Of a stretch of DNA of 64,000 nt, positions 21,269-32,222 are shown one piece after another. Position numbers and translations under genes: made by a program. How positions within the stretch are numbered: the first letter of the stretch is position 1; every line of letters begins with the position of its first letter. Source of the stretch: Apium graveolens (lineage: Eukaryota > Streptophyta > Magnoliopsida > Apiales > Apiaceae); the NCBI RefSeq assembly GCF_009905375.1, contig NC_133650.1:170022518-170086517 (forward strand), given 5' to 3'. The notes beneath the pieces are model-generated. The model was not told the DNA's origin and did no database searches. It saw only the letters and a program-made list of their open reading frames with translations.

Positions 21269-22435
21269 ATGGCACCCAAGAGATCAAGGACTATTGATAA
21301 CAACAACACTGTTCCTACTGCTGATTCTTCAAGGGGTACTGCTGTGAGACCTCGTTTGTTTGATAGGGCTGCTAAGGAGGAGTATACTAGGCTTCTGGGT
21401 AAGCCGATTTTGAAAGAGAGGGGATTTTTACCATAGGGGAGGGATGGTCAGTTGTTGCCAATGATTGCTGAAAAGGGGTGGATTTCTTTCTGTGAGTCAC
21501 CAGAGGCAGTCCGATGAGCGTGGTTCACGAGTTCTATGCGAACGCGAAAGCTGAAAAGAATGGATTTTCTGTTGTGCGGGGGCCGACGGTGGATTATCAT
21601 CCTGAGGCGATTCGCCGTGTGATTGGGCAGCGACAGAGGAAGCCCACAGAGGAGAATTAGAACGAGAAGACTGCTGAAGATTTTGACTTGGACCTGATTT
21701 GTGCTACTCTCTGTAGGCCGGGTTTGGACGTTCAAGACTGAGACTAATGAATATCGTCATTTTCCGGCGATTGCGATGAATAGGTATGCCCGTGCATGGA
21801 ATGCATTTATTTGTGCTAATATCCTGCCTACTTCACATGCACATGAGATTACAGTTGAGCGAGCACAGTTGTTGTGGGGTATTTTGAATGAGGAGTACTA
21901 TGTGGATCTTGGTGAGTTCATCTACCAAGGAATTCTAAAGTTTTTGAGGGGAGCGAAGCACATGAACATCTCTTATGTATCTACTGTTACAAAGCTTTGC
22001 CGAGCAGTGGGAGTTCAGTGGCCTTCTCACGAGCAGTTGCAGCTGCCGGCCGCTCCTATTGATTCCGGGACTCTGAATGCGATGCAGGAGTGGACTGGTG
22101 GAGAGCCCGAGGAGCATGGGCTGGGTTATTGTCTTCCAGGAGGGCGTCCAGCAGCTGGTGCTACCATGGCGAGACCGGGGCATGATGAGGCAGGCTCTTC
22201 TAGAGCTCAGGAGGGTGCTGGGATGGTTGATGCCCGGTATAGGAGGCTGTTGAGGAGGATGGATGCTATGTACGAGACGCAGAGTAGGTTTGCTCAAGAG
22301 CTCACCCTTATACTTGGGACTGCTTTTAGAGGCCTTGGAGCTGACATCTAGTGGCCCGTTTTTGGTGAGGACTTTGCATATCCGCCTCCTGATACTCCAC
22401 CCTCTGAGGGTGATGATGATGATTTCTCCGAGTAG
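21269..22435 (+). pseudogene. Athila post-pol ORF copy 2
   Basis: Starts MAPKRSRTIDNNNTVPT, a Lys/Arg-rich possible nuclear signal, then RPRLFDRAAKEEYTRLLGKP, WISFCESPEAVP and VVRGPTVDYHPEAIRRVIGQ. Stops lie at about 21434 and 21658. A gap near 21725 removed the segment before TFKTETNEYRHFPAIAMNRY. The rest matches copy 1, with an extra stop at about 22349 (DI* against DIQ). It ends in GDDDDFSE. I place it as the 'putative plant transposon protein' domain at the Athila env position. No signal peptide or membrane segment is seen, so a true envelope role is not supported. Confidence 0.75.
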
Positions 22436-23625
22436 GTATACCCTGTGTTCCTTTCTACTACCTTCACTGGGGACAGTGAAGATTTTAAGTTTGGGGGTGG
22501 TAGTTAAGGAATATTTTGTGTGTGTGTCATATAGTTGCATATTCATGATAGTTTAGTTCATATAATTGCATATTTTTTCCATATAGTTTTTTTTTTAATT
22601 TTATTTTATAGCTTTATTTATCATGCCATTTAGTTCATGCATTTACCATGATCCCTTTTGCGTTGATTTACTAATTGATTTGTGATATTAATGCGAGTGT
22701 AGTGATAGCGTTAGAGTAATGTTGAGTCTTGTAGGTTGACATGCATGCTAGAAATACCTGTAATTTCACTAAGTCTTAGAGAATGCTTAAGGACTAGATT
22801 GTTGTCATGGTTTGATGGTTTTCAAGGTTAATCTATTGATTATGCTTAGAATTTATAATAGGTTCTTAGTGATAAAATGCATGAAAAGAAAAATTGGAGT
22901 AAAGTTGGAATTCATTGCTAATTGTAGCTAGGCGTCAAATGGCTAGTAGCCGGTTATATTTTTATGCGAGTAGTCTAGGGTTGAGCAAGATGGAGCGAAA
23001 CGCACTTGCTCAGAAAAATAGAAAAAAAGAAAAAAAAAGGAAAAAAAGAAAAAAAAAAGTTAATGCATAATTGATCACGAGTGGGCTCTTTGGTATTCGA
23101 GTTATTAAGTTCTTAGGGGACTTTGTGCCTAGTGACCTCAGGCTTTTATAGTCTGGGATCCGCTAACCTAACGCTCGCTAAATGGATGCCATTGCATAAG
23201 TCTTTTGTGGACCTCACTCATTGCAAGGTCAAATAAGCATCTGTTTTTGTGTTAAATAAAAAACATGATTCCGTAATAAGCTCCAGTAATCTTGAAGTGT
23301 CATAAGTCATTTTGTGCCTAAAATTTATTTTCGTATAATCATGTGATTGCCTTGAGGATAGTCGAGTTATGATAATTGATCTAGTTTCGAAGCATATCTG
23401 TTAAGCATTCGCACACACCACGTTTCTGGCTGCATGTTAGTGTGCATGATTTAATTAATCTTTATTCGCCTAATTGCATTTGTTGAGATGTCATGTGTTG
23501 GTTGGTTCAGTCATTGCAAAGGGGGATCACTGCATTTCATATAGATTGCATTCATGATGCATGTTTTTGTTTTGTTTTTGAGTCTGTGACGCTTGAGGAC
23601 AAGCATCGATTTAAGTTTGGGGGTG
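22436..23625 (+). other. Athila 3' untranslated region, copy 2
   Basis: Same block as 15029-16223, with the A/G tract at about 23020-23057 and the purine tract TTTAAGTTTGGGGGTG just before the LTR. Confidence 0.8.
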
Positions 23626-25075
23626 TGATAAGTGGCATTTTATACCACTTAGAACGTCTTATAATAGCTTGAATTGATGTCTTGAATTCAAGTATTTTGT
23701 GTATTTGATGCGTTTTTCTAGTGTTTGTGCATTTCAGGATATTACTTGCATTTGTGGAGAGATTTCATCAAGAATAAGCCTTGGCATGTGTTTGGGCATT
23801 GCAAGTGGGAAGATAGGAGCAGAATGCAGCACAGAACGGGAGCAAAAACAAAGTATTTTCTAGAAGGGGTCTGAACGCCCGCTCAGTTCTGCTGAGCGAC
23901 CGCGCAGGAAGCTGAGCGCCCGCTCAGGATTGCTGAGCGGCCGCTCATGTGCGTAAATTAAAATTAATATTTTTAGACTCCTAATTCTGTTGAGCTTCCG
24001 ACTTCTGAGATAGCTGGGTTTTGTGGGACTTCTATATAAGTAGTTTTCAGAGACGTTTCATGTGTATTGAATCGTGGTATCAATCGAGGAGCAAGGAGAT
24101 AAGGAAGAAGACCGTTTTAGCACATCGCAACGAAGAGGAAACATAGTTTCTTGTGATTCTTTATTTCATTATAACAGTGGATGCTAGTTTTCTTTACTTT
24201 GAACCTATTTACTCTTGTGACGTACTTTGGTTTAATATAAGTAGTTTATTTAATTATTCTCGTGTGTTATTATCATATTTTCATATGAACCCATGGTGAC
24301 GATGAGTTCTATCATGGGCTAATCGTGATCATGGGGTCGTAACGGATTTGCTATGGAATTCTTTAGTTAGTTGTTTAATACCTTAGTGTGTGATGATTGT
24401 ATGATATCTAGTATTGGTTGTGCTTATTCATCTTATGTGCGTCGTGAACATATAAGATAGGGTGTTAATCTGTTGTGAAGCGACAGTGGATCTTGAGGTT
24501 TAGAACTTGCCATGCTAGCATAGGTTCATGTTTGTGTATGCATGATTAGTGGGTAACTATAACCGTTTTACTTGCTCTGTGTAATCATAAGGAATAACTT
24601 GTGCTTAAATCGTTATGTTGTTAAATTCTGTAGACATATAGGGTCTCAACATAATTGATGCATATTCAACTTCTATCTTAATTGTGGATGCTTGGTAGAA
24701 TGGTATTAGTACAATGGAAGTTGGCTTTTATCAGTTTCGTGTTATTCGATTAATATCATCACCGTTACATGCTAAGGGTAATAACAATAACTATTGAAGG
24801 AAGTAGTAATGAAGTTATGATCTCATGTGTGTTTAATATTGTTAAATTAAGTATCAATCAAGTGTTTAATTCTCGTAGTTAATTGTAGTTAATAATTAGT
24901 TAATCAAATCTACGTGTTATTGTCTTGACATTGAGACGTAATCATACATTGGTGAGTAAGTGTTAATTGAACATAATTAGTCTGAGTCTTTGTGGGAACG
25001 AACTAGAAAGTATTCTATATTACTTGCGAACGCGTATACTTGCGTGTATTATTAGCGTGTATTTTCGCCCTAACA
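23626..25075 (+). repeat. Athila LTR copy 3 (1450 bp)
   Basis: Starts TGATAAGTGGC after a clean purine tract and ends CGCCCTAACA. TATA box at 24033-24040. Very like copy 2; differences are scattered substitutions. It is followed by the duplication TTCAG and then Tat gag. Confidence 0.93.
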
Positions 25076-25219
25076 TTCAGTTACCCCTATCTGGGCTTCT
25101 CCTTGGGTGACTGCATAAGTTGAATGAGGAGGTACCTCCACGGTTGACGAAATCACTTGGGTTGTCCCCGATGGTGTTCCTTCCTCAAGAGCTCTAATTG
25201 TTCTCTGTGTTCTCGCCAT
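25076..25219 (-). pseudogene. Tat gag N-terminus, cut off by the Athila insertion
   Basis: ATG at 25217-25219, 17 bases after the primer site. Reads MARTQRTIRALEEGTPSGTT and continues through STVEVPPHSTYAVTQGEAQ to the insertion point at 25075. The reading continues at 14125 on the other side of the nested element. Confidence 0.8.
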
Positions 25220-25235
25220 GGTTGTTGTTGTGCTT

Positions 25236-25251
25236 CCCACAGACGGCGCCA
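25236..25251 (-). other. Tat primer-binding site
   Basis: On the minus strand TGGCGCCGTCTGTGGG begins two bases after the LTR end. TGGCGCC is the usual start of tRNA primer sites in plant Gypsy elements of this group. I do not name the tRNA. Confidence 0.8.
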
Positions 25252-25253
25252 AA

Positions 25254-25847
25254 TGTTATGGATTAAAAACTAAGGTATATTACTGTTGTATTTATTAGTA
25301 AGGAACGTGAGCTTCGATACTCGATTTGACTGCTCTTATGTCTCGTGACTCAATCTGCCTTAACAAGATGTCTACGTACCTTGCTGATTGCCAAGGATCA
25401 AGTCAAAAAACGTAGTTCTGATTTATGGGGTGAGACCCCTTATATAGATGTTGGTGGTCCTTGAATTTGACTTGGTATAGGAGACTTGGTAGCCAAGTCT
25501 CAGAATTAGAATGGACTTTGGAGTCCTTTATAGTAGAAAACCGATTCCTTATCATTCTTGGTCCCTTAGAGGCTAATCTGCAAGGATTTATGTCCTTATT
25601 GGGACTCTTCTCAATAGCTGATTTTTCCCTTATTAATTAATTACGAAATTAATTAATATTCAGGGTTTTGGGCCTTCTTTGTTCCATCAGGCCTGATCTG
25701 GTCCATCAGGCCTGATCTGGTCCATCAGGCCTGATCAATGTGTTAACCTTTTTGATCTGAATGTCATACATTTGGGCTCAGCAGCCCAAATCATATATAA
25801 TTAATATAATATTTAATTACACAATCAGGATTTATTTATCCCTATCA
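25254..25847 (-). repeat. Tat 5' LTR (right end, 594 bp)
   Basis: Same ends as the left LTR. On the minus strand a TATA box (CTATATAAGGGG) lies at about 25437-25447. Has three copies of the 19-bp CCATCAGGCCTGATC unit at about 25684-25738. Confidence 0.93.
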
Positions 25848-26218
25848 ATTAATTTATGAAATGTCATATAAATTGTTAATAATGATTAAATGATAAATTT
25901 AAGATAAAATTGTTTAATATGATATTTATATATTATTATATGCAAAAACTAATTTGGATCAAATATTTGGATCACACTGTTGGAGTTGATCAGAAATTTG
26001 GATCAACATTTGGATCAACATTTGGATCAGTTGGTGATCCAAATTTGGATTTTTGGATCACAACTATTGGACCTCTATTTTTAATAATATAGGAATTAAA
26101 TGCAATGATTAGTTGATGATATAGAGTGTATTTGAGTTTTATTTTTGGATTTTTATTTTATTGAAAGATGTATAGGTGATTTGAACTGAAAAATGTAAAC
26201 AATGTACCTATAATGCAG
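25848..26218. other. Flanking sequence right of Tat, probable serpin intron
   Basis: AT-rich and without coding sense. Repeats of ATTTGGATCAAC lie at about 25955-26065. It ends in a good 3' splice site, ACCTATAATGCAG, directly before serpin codons, so I infer it is intron. Confidence 0.6.
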
Positions 26219-27051
26219 TTTGAGGAGGCTAGGCTTTTAGTGAATTCATGGGTTAAAAAGCAGACCAATGGCCTTGTCCGAAAGATTCTTCCTCCTAACT
26301 CACTTAGCAGCAGCTTGTACTTGCTAATGCCCTCAATTTCAAAGCACAATGGATGGATATGTCTGAGGAAGACATGACGAAAGACTACAACTTTTACTTC
26401 CTCAATGGTAACTCAGTTGAAGTTCCTTTCATAAGAATGTCGGGAGAGCAACGCATTAGTGTTTTTGATGGTTTCAAAGCGTTGAAGCTTCCATATTCAA
26501 CAGTTAATTGCACCCGAATACCCAATGGAAAGGGAGGGTGGAGCTATAGTTACGATAAAAAGCCCAAATATTCCATGTACATTTTCCTCCCAGATTCCAA
26601 AGACGGCCTTCCAGCATTGGTAGAGAAAGCTGGGGAAGAATCAGTATTCCTTCAACGCCACATTCTATCTGAGTATGTTCCTGTAAGACAGTTCCGGATT
26701 CCAAAATTTAATTTTGAGTATGAAATCCAACTGTCAGATGCGTTAAAGACGACTACTGGGGCTTAACTTGCCCTTTGATCCACCCGGAGGCCTTCATCAG
26801 ATGGCTCATGGTCTGCCTCTCAATTGTCTCAAAGATATATCATAAATCATTTATTGAAGTTAATGAATAAGGCACAATAGCTGCTGCTGCTGAGGCAGAA
26901 ATGGCATTTAGTTTAGCAGAGATTGAAAAGGTTAGGATTGACTTTGTTGCAGACCACCCATTCTTATATTTCATTCGAGAAGACAAGACTGGAATGGTCC
27001 CTGTTTATTGGGCAAGTGCTTCATCCTTCCACAAATTCAACTGCAGCATAA
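26219..27051 (+). pseudogene. Serpin pseudogene, last exon
   Basis: Serpins are suicide inhibitors of proteases that trap the enzyme with a reactive loop. After the acceptor site the reading gives FEEARLLVNSWVKKQTNGLV, then with frame changes ANALNFKAQW, YNFYFLNGNSVEVPFIRMSG, FDGFKALKLPY, YSMYIFLPDSKDGLPALVEK, FRIPKFNFEYEI, HKSFIEVNE and IDFVADHPFLYFIREDKTG, ending FIGQVLHPSTNSTAA. This is the second half of a plant serpin. There are at least three frameshifts and a stop inside the reactive-loop hinge (NE*GTIAAAA). Exon 1 is not in the window: the Tat element and Copia-A lie where it would be expected. It is not functional. Confidence 0.88.
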
Positions 27052-28073
27052 TAATCTGTTGGATGTAAAGACGATATTCATTTCAGCATCTGGTCTGGTA
27101 TTTTGATCTAGTTTGAATTTTAATTAAAGTATTTAGCCTCACGGACGAATTTTCTAGTTTGAAAGGTTGATTATAATAACTGGCAAGACAGTTTCATTGT
27201 TTATGTATATATATATCAATTGTGATAATTTCTTTCAATAAAATCTCAATTTTTTTATATGAAATTATATTATTAGATATTTATATATATCAATGGTAAT
27301 AATTGCTTTCATTAAAATCTCAATTATTTGTATGTGGAATTATATTATTAGATAAAGATTATTTTTTTTCCCTTACATTTCATCATATACTAAATATTTC
27401 CACGTGTATTCAGATTGTTATTATTATTATTATATTAAAAAATATTATCAACCTTAATTGTCTAATAATTAAGATAGTCTTCGGATCAATAGCTGAAATA
27501 TTTTAGATTTAGAAAATTTTATAAGGGTTAGAAATTTTACTAATTTCTGATTAATAAACTCGACAAACAGACCATCCAATAATAGAAATAGAATAGAATG
27601 TTCAAATTTTTATTTAACTGTATTTTTATTTAATATTAATATTCAAGTATAAATTAAAATTAAAAATAAAATTAAGTTTATTTATATTTTATCAAAACCG
27701 GCCACGGTTTGCATGATTCAGATCTCAAAGCTGCATGGTAGCAACAAACAATATGCAAGGCTCCAACGAAACATAAAGGTAAGGGCTTAGTCAATCCTAA
27801 CCTCAGTATACAAAGGGTCAAGGAATCACATTAACAAAATTTAACAAAATTAAATTGAATAGGTTTTGGCCCGAAATGTCAATTTTTGGGATATAATAGC
27901 CCCAATATTATTTTGGAAAAATATGGCCCCAAATATTACTTCAAAATTTTTAGGTCTGGGGGTCCGTTTTTCTATAATTCAAAACGCAATTTTGCGTTCC
28001 GTTTTTCTTTTTTATTTTTTTTCCATGTAAAACACATATGTATGTTGCGTTTTCCAATTTTTTTTGTTTTTCA
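27052..28073. other. AT-rich spacer between serpin remnant and LINE
   Basis: No gene seen. It holds short simple repeats, for example (TTA)n near 27419-27432 and TATATA runs near 27207. From 27861 on, the sequence TTTTGGCCCGAAATGTC... resembles, in inverted form, the stretch at about 34110-34200 on the far side of the LINE, which may mean the LINE landed inside an older repeat. Confidence 0.5.
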
Positions 28074-28121
28074 ATGTTAAAACGGAGATTCATGTTTTTT
28101 TTAAGGCAAATAGAGCTTCTA

Positions 28122-31100
28122 TTACTTCAAATCATTCTCCAAAATACAAATAAGCTCAGAGGGAACAAACTCCCCTTTGTAAATACAACCTGGATTAGAA
28201 CTCGACACGCTAGCTAACCAATCCGCTGCCTTGTTCCCAGATCGTTTGACAAAAACAACATCTATGAAGTTGTACAACTCGAGAATGCTTTTGCACTCAT
28301 CTACTACACCGCCGAAGGGTGAATAGATTCTCTCCTTTTTAAGCACTGCATTCACTGCTACTTGGCAGTCTGATTCCACTATGAAGCGCTGCTGATTGCT
28401 ATGATCACTACTTCCGACTTTGCTATCTATCTCAGCCTTAATCCAGCTAAGTGCTTCACGAATGCCTACTGTCTCAGCATGGTGAACTTCTGGTTTGCCT
28501 GGAAGACATATACTAGATGCAAAGATCAGCTCTCCTTTGTCATCCCTCGCTAGCCATCCCACACCATATCGGCTAGAGCTTGTAAAAATAGTTGCATCGC
28601 AGTTGACCTTAACACATCCCATATCCGGTTTGGCCCATCGTTCTGTACTACCAGTAGATTGGACTGGTATTGGAGAAGTGAGTTTCCCCAAATTCTGAAC
28701 TTCTTTCCACTGTGAAAGGTATGCAAAAGCAGCAGTCACTATATTACCTGCCCTCACGTTTTTATTGTTCCACACAACATCATTCCTGGCTCTCCAAATG
28801 CTCCAACAGACCATTCTAATCTTCGTCACCTTTTCCTTTAAGTGCTCCAGTACGTACACAAACCATGTGACAAAGTTCATCAAACTATCAAAGCTGACTT
28901 CCGGGCATACCATGTCCCAGCAACTCTTAGCAAGCAGACAATGTATAAAGCAATGGGCAATGGTCTCCTTATCAGCTCCACAAAGCGGACAGACATCGTC
29001 CGTTTGAACCATACGAGATTGCAAATTACACTTCGTTGGTAGGTAGCTATTTAAAGCTCTCCAAAGAAAAATTTTAACCTTGCCCGGAATCTGTAATTTC
29101 CATAGACCCCTCCAGAGTTTAGTATCCTCATTTTCAACCCAGTTACCATGAATTCTTTGTAGCAGCTTATATGCACTTCTCACCGTATATTGTCCATTCT
29201 GTTCAAAAAGCCAATATCTAGTGTCTGCATATTGGTTTCTGCATAACACTATGTTTTTGATTGCCTCCCTGTCTCGGTCATCAAAAAGATCATTGATAAT
29301 GTCCCCATCCCATTCTCTACTATTCGTTTTGAACAAGCTATGTACTGTTGCCTCTCGTAGAGCAATATGTTGTGAAGTGATAAACGGATTTTCCAGGTCT
29401 GCAAGCCATGGCTGATTAATAATCGGTATACTGCGGCCATCCCCTATCCTCCATCTAGCACCTCTCTTGAGAAGTGTCTGAGCCTCCAAAATGCTTCTCC
29501 AAACATAACTAGGATTGCGTCCCAGATTTGCGTCCAGAAAATTACTTTGAGGATAGTATTTTGCTTTAAACACACGTCCAACAAGAGAGTTTTCAAAATT
29601 CAACATCCTCCATCCCTGTCTTCCCAACATAGCTAAATTAAAGTCTCTTATGCTTTTGAAGCCCATTCCCCCATTATATTTGTGCGAGCACACCTTATCC
29701 CAGCTGCGCCAATGGATGCCTTTGCTTTGTTTCGAAGAGCGCCACCAATAGCTGCTTATCAGGCTCTCAATCTCCTGGAACACTTTCATTGGCAACAAAA
29801 AAACACTCATGGTATAAGTAGGAATGGATTGCAGAACCATCTTGATTAACACTTTTTTCCCTCCACCTGAAAACCATTTACCATCCCATCCTTGAATTCG
29901 AGCCCGAATCTTGTCCTTCAAACTGCCAAAGACAGCCGCTTTATTACGTCCAATTGTACTAGGAAGTCCCAGATATGAGCTGCTATCATTTGCCATTCGC
30001 AACTCCAGAACATTAAGCACACTACCTTTGATCTCAGTCTTCGTATTTTTGCTGAAGAAAACCGATGATTTTTCCAAATTCACCTTCTGTCCAGCAGCAT
30101 CCTCAAAAATCTTTAACAACTCAAGAACACGTCTAGCCTCGTCCACTGTTGCCTTACAATAAATATAACTGTCATCCGCAAAAAGCATATGCGAGATAAC
30201 AGGAGCTCCTTTTGCCACCTTACAGCCATGCAACCATTTTTCCTTTTCATACTTACGAATTAAACTGGAGAGACCCTCAGCACAAAGAATGAAAAGATAA
30301 GGGGAGAGTGGATCCCCTTGTCTGATTCCTCGAGAAGGCACCACTTGACCAAAAACCTCTCCTCCATGTGTTATAGAATACCTAACCGAAGTAACACATT
30401 CCATCACCATTGCTACCCATTTAACACAAAAACCCATACGTTTCATAATAGCCTCCAAAAACTCCCACTCCATCCTGTCATATGCCTTGCTCAAGTCCAA
30501 TTTTAACGCCATGAATCATGTTTTACCCTGCTGCTTTCTCTTAAGGTAATGGAGAACCTCAAAAGAGATCAAAACATTGTCAGAAATCAATCTGCCCTTC
30601 ATAAACGCACTTTGATTTTCAGAGATAACCAAAGGGAGGAGCGTTTTTAGACGGTTAGCCATGACCTTGCCAATAATTTTGTAAAGCACATTGCATAAGG
30701 CAATAGGACACAAATCCCTCATCCCCTCTGGGCTCTTCTTTTTAGGGATAAGAACCAGGATCGTATCATTCAAACTAGTTGGCATCTTTCCTTCTCTGAA
30801 AAAGATATTAACTAATTTCGTAACATCTTTCCCTACAATAGGCCAGCATTTTTGGTAAAAACCCGGAGTGTATCCATCCTTCCCAGGTGCCTTATCCGGA
30901 TCCATGCTAAAAAGAGCATCTTTAACTTCTTTTTGAGATACTGTCTCTACTAACATTTTGTTCTGAATCTCTGTGATGCTAGGTTGAATCTCTCTGATCA
31001 CCTCCTCACAGTTCGTTCCCATTGTCGAGAAAATATTCTGGAAATAATTCTCCATGAGCTCATGCAATCCATTTTCCTTATCCCTCCACATCCCAGAATC

Positions 31101-32222
31101 ATCTTTCAGCTGCTTAACCAAATTATTCTTCCTACGCTTTGATGCAGCGTTATGAAAGTATTTTGTGTTTCGGTCTCCACATTGCAACCAAAGCTGCTTC
31201 GATCTTTGCCTCCAGTATACTTCCTTTTGGTGGTAAATCTCCGTTAGCTTTCGTTTGGTCTCCTTGTAGCGACTGATTGAAACATCATCCCTTCTATGCT
31301 TTAGTCTTCTAAGCACCTCCTTATAAGAGTTGATCCTTCTTCGAAAGTTACCAGTAATTGATCTCCCCCACTCATCCAACACAATTGTACACTTTTCCAA
31401 CTTCTCATGAATAGAACTCGAAGATCCCATATCCCAATTTTCTTTAACCAGCTCTATACATTTCGAGTCTGTCAACCAGGCATTTTCAAAGCGAAAACGC
31501 CGCATATAGTTATAGTGCTGCACTTCTACAGGTTGCATAAATATGGGACTATGGTCCGAAAGCGAAATTTCCAAATTAAAAAGCTGGGCTGATTGAAACG
31601 CGTTCCACCAACTTGAATTAACCATTGCTCTGTCCAGTCTGATTTCAGTCCAATTTGGCGCACCCCTGCTTTTCTCCCACGTAAATTGGTGGCCAATTAA
31701 CTCCAAATCTGTGAGATCACAGTCAGTCACGGCTTTGTTGAAGCCTTCCAGTAAGAAATTTGGATACGGCCTACCTCCCCTCTTCTCTCCATTGTGAAGA
31801 ATATTATTGAAGTCCCCTATGACACACCAGGGTAACGTTGAAGCTTCATTTAAATTTCTTAAAAGCGCCCAAGTATTGTGACGAAGGCTACGATTTGGTT
31901 CTCCATAAATACCAGTCAGCCGCCATTCAATCATATTATGAAGTTTAACCACAGCGTCAATATGGTTAACCGAATAACTTAGCATCTGTACAGACTCCTT
32001 ATATCTCCACATTAAGATTGTTCCCCCACTTAAACCTCTAGCTTCCACACAGAAACATCCTTCGTACTCTAACTGCATAGCTAACCTTTCCATACTAACT
32101 TTATTTGATCGAGTTTCACACAGAAAAACAAGGTCGGGTTTCTTCTGATAAACAATATCTTTAAGGAATTGAATAGTCTGTGGGTTCCCAAGCCCACAGC
32201 AATTCCAACTCAGTGTGCTCAT
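28122..32222 (-). pseudogene. LINE ORF2: endonuclease, reverse transcriptase, RNase H, one in-frame stop
   Basis: 1366 codons with one TGA at 30516-30518. The endonuclease has LSWNCCGLGNP, the Glu in FLCETRS, VIGDFNNIL and SDHSPIF. RT has LIPKKKSPEGMRDLCPIALC, LDLSKAYDRMEW, GIRQGDPLSPYLF and the active site MLFADDSYIY. A zinc finger region follows (WKLQIPGKVKIFLWRALN, CPLCGADKETIAHCFIHC). The C-terminus is RNase H with VNCDATIF, HAETVGIREAL, IVESDCQVAV and NKAADWLAS, its acidic residues kept. The protein nicks target DNA and copies LINE RNA there. The start ATG overlaps the ORF1 stop as ATGA. Confidence 0.92.

Larger units (their letters stand above)
14126..25075 (+). mobile_element. Athila-type Gypsy composite with three LTR copies, nested in Tat gag
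   Basis: Bounded left by an LTR start (TGATAAGTGG at 14126) and right by an LTR end (CGCCCTAACA at 25075). Flanks are TTAAG (14121-14125) and TTCAG (25076-25080), a 5-bp duplication with one mismatch. Order: truncated LTR, post-pol ORF copy 1, 3' region, full LTR, pol without primer site, gag or protease, post-pol ORF copy 2, 3' region, full LTR. The pol sequence and MDDFSVFG box are of Athila type. The structure suggests recombination between two or more Athila copies, followed by deletions. Confidence 0.88.
4498..25847 (-). mobile_element. Tat-lineage Gypsy retrotransposon, full length with nested Athila
   Basis: Direct LTRs at 4498-5059 and 25254-25847 bound the element and the 5-bp duplication ATTAA lies at 4493-4497 and 25848-25852. 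Reading on the minus strand the order is LTR, primer site, gag, protease, RT, RNase H, a second RNase H, integrase, an antisense extra gene, tandem repeats, purine tract, LTR. A second RNase H after the RT-linked one is the hallmark of the Tat lineage. Removing the nested 10,950-bp Athila composite leaves about 10.4 kb. Many stops and frameshifts make it non-autonomous. Confidence 0.92.

Noticed and set aside
21269..22435. Athila post-pol ORF as a real envelope gene
   Set aside because: No signal peptide, membrane anchor or Cys pattern is visible; it fits the cytosolic or nuclear plant transposon domain better.
27303..27506. 67-codon hydrophobic frame
   Set aside because: Composition follows the AT-rich spacer; no start context or homology seen.
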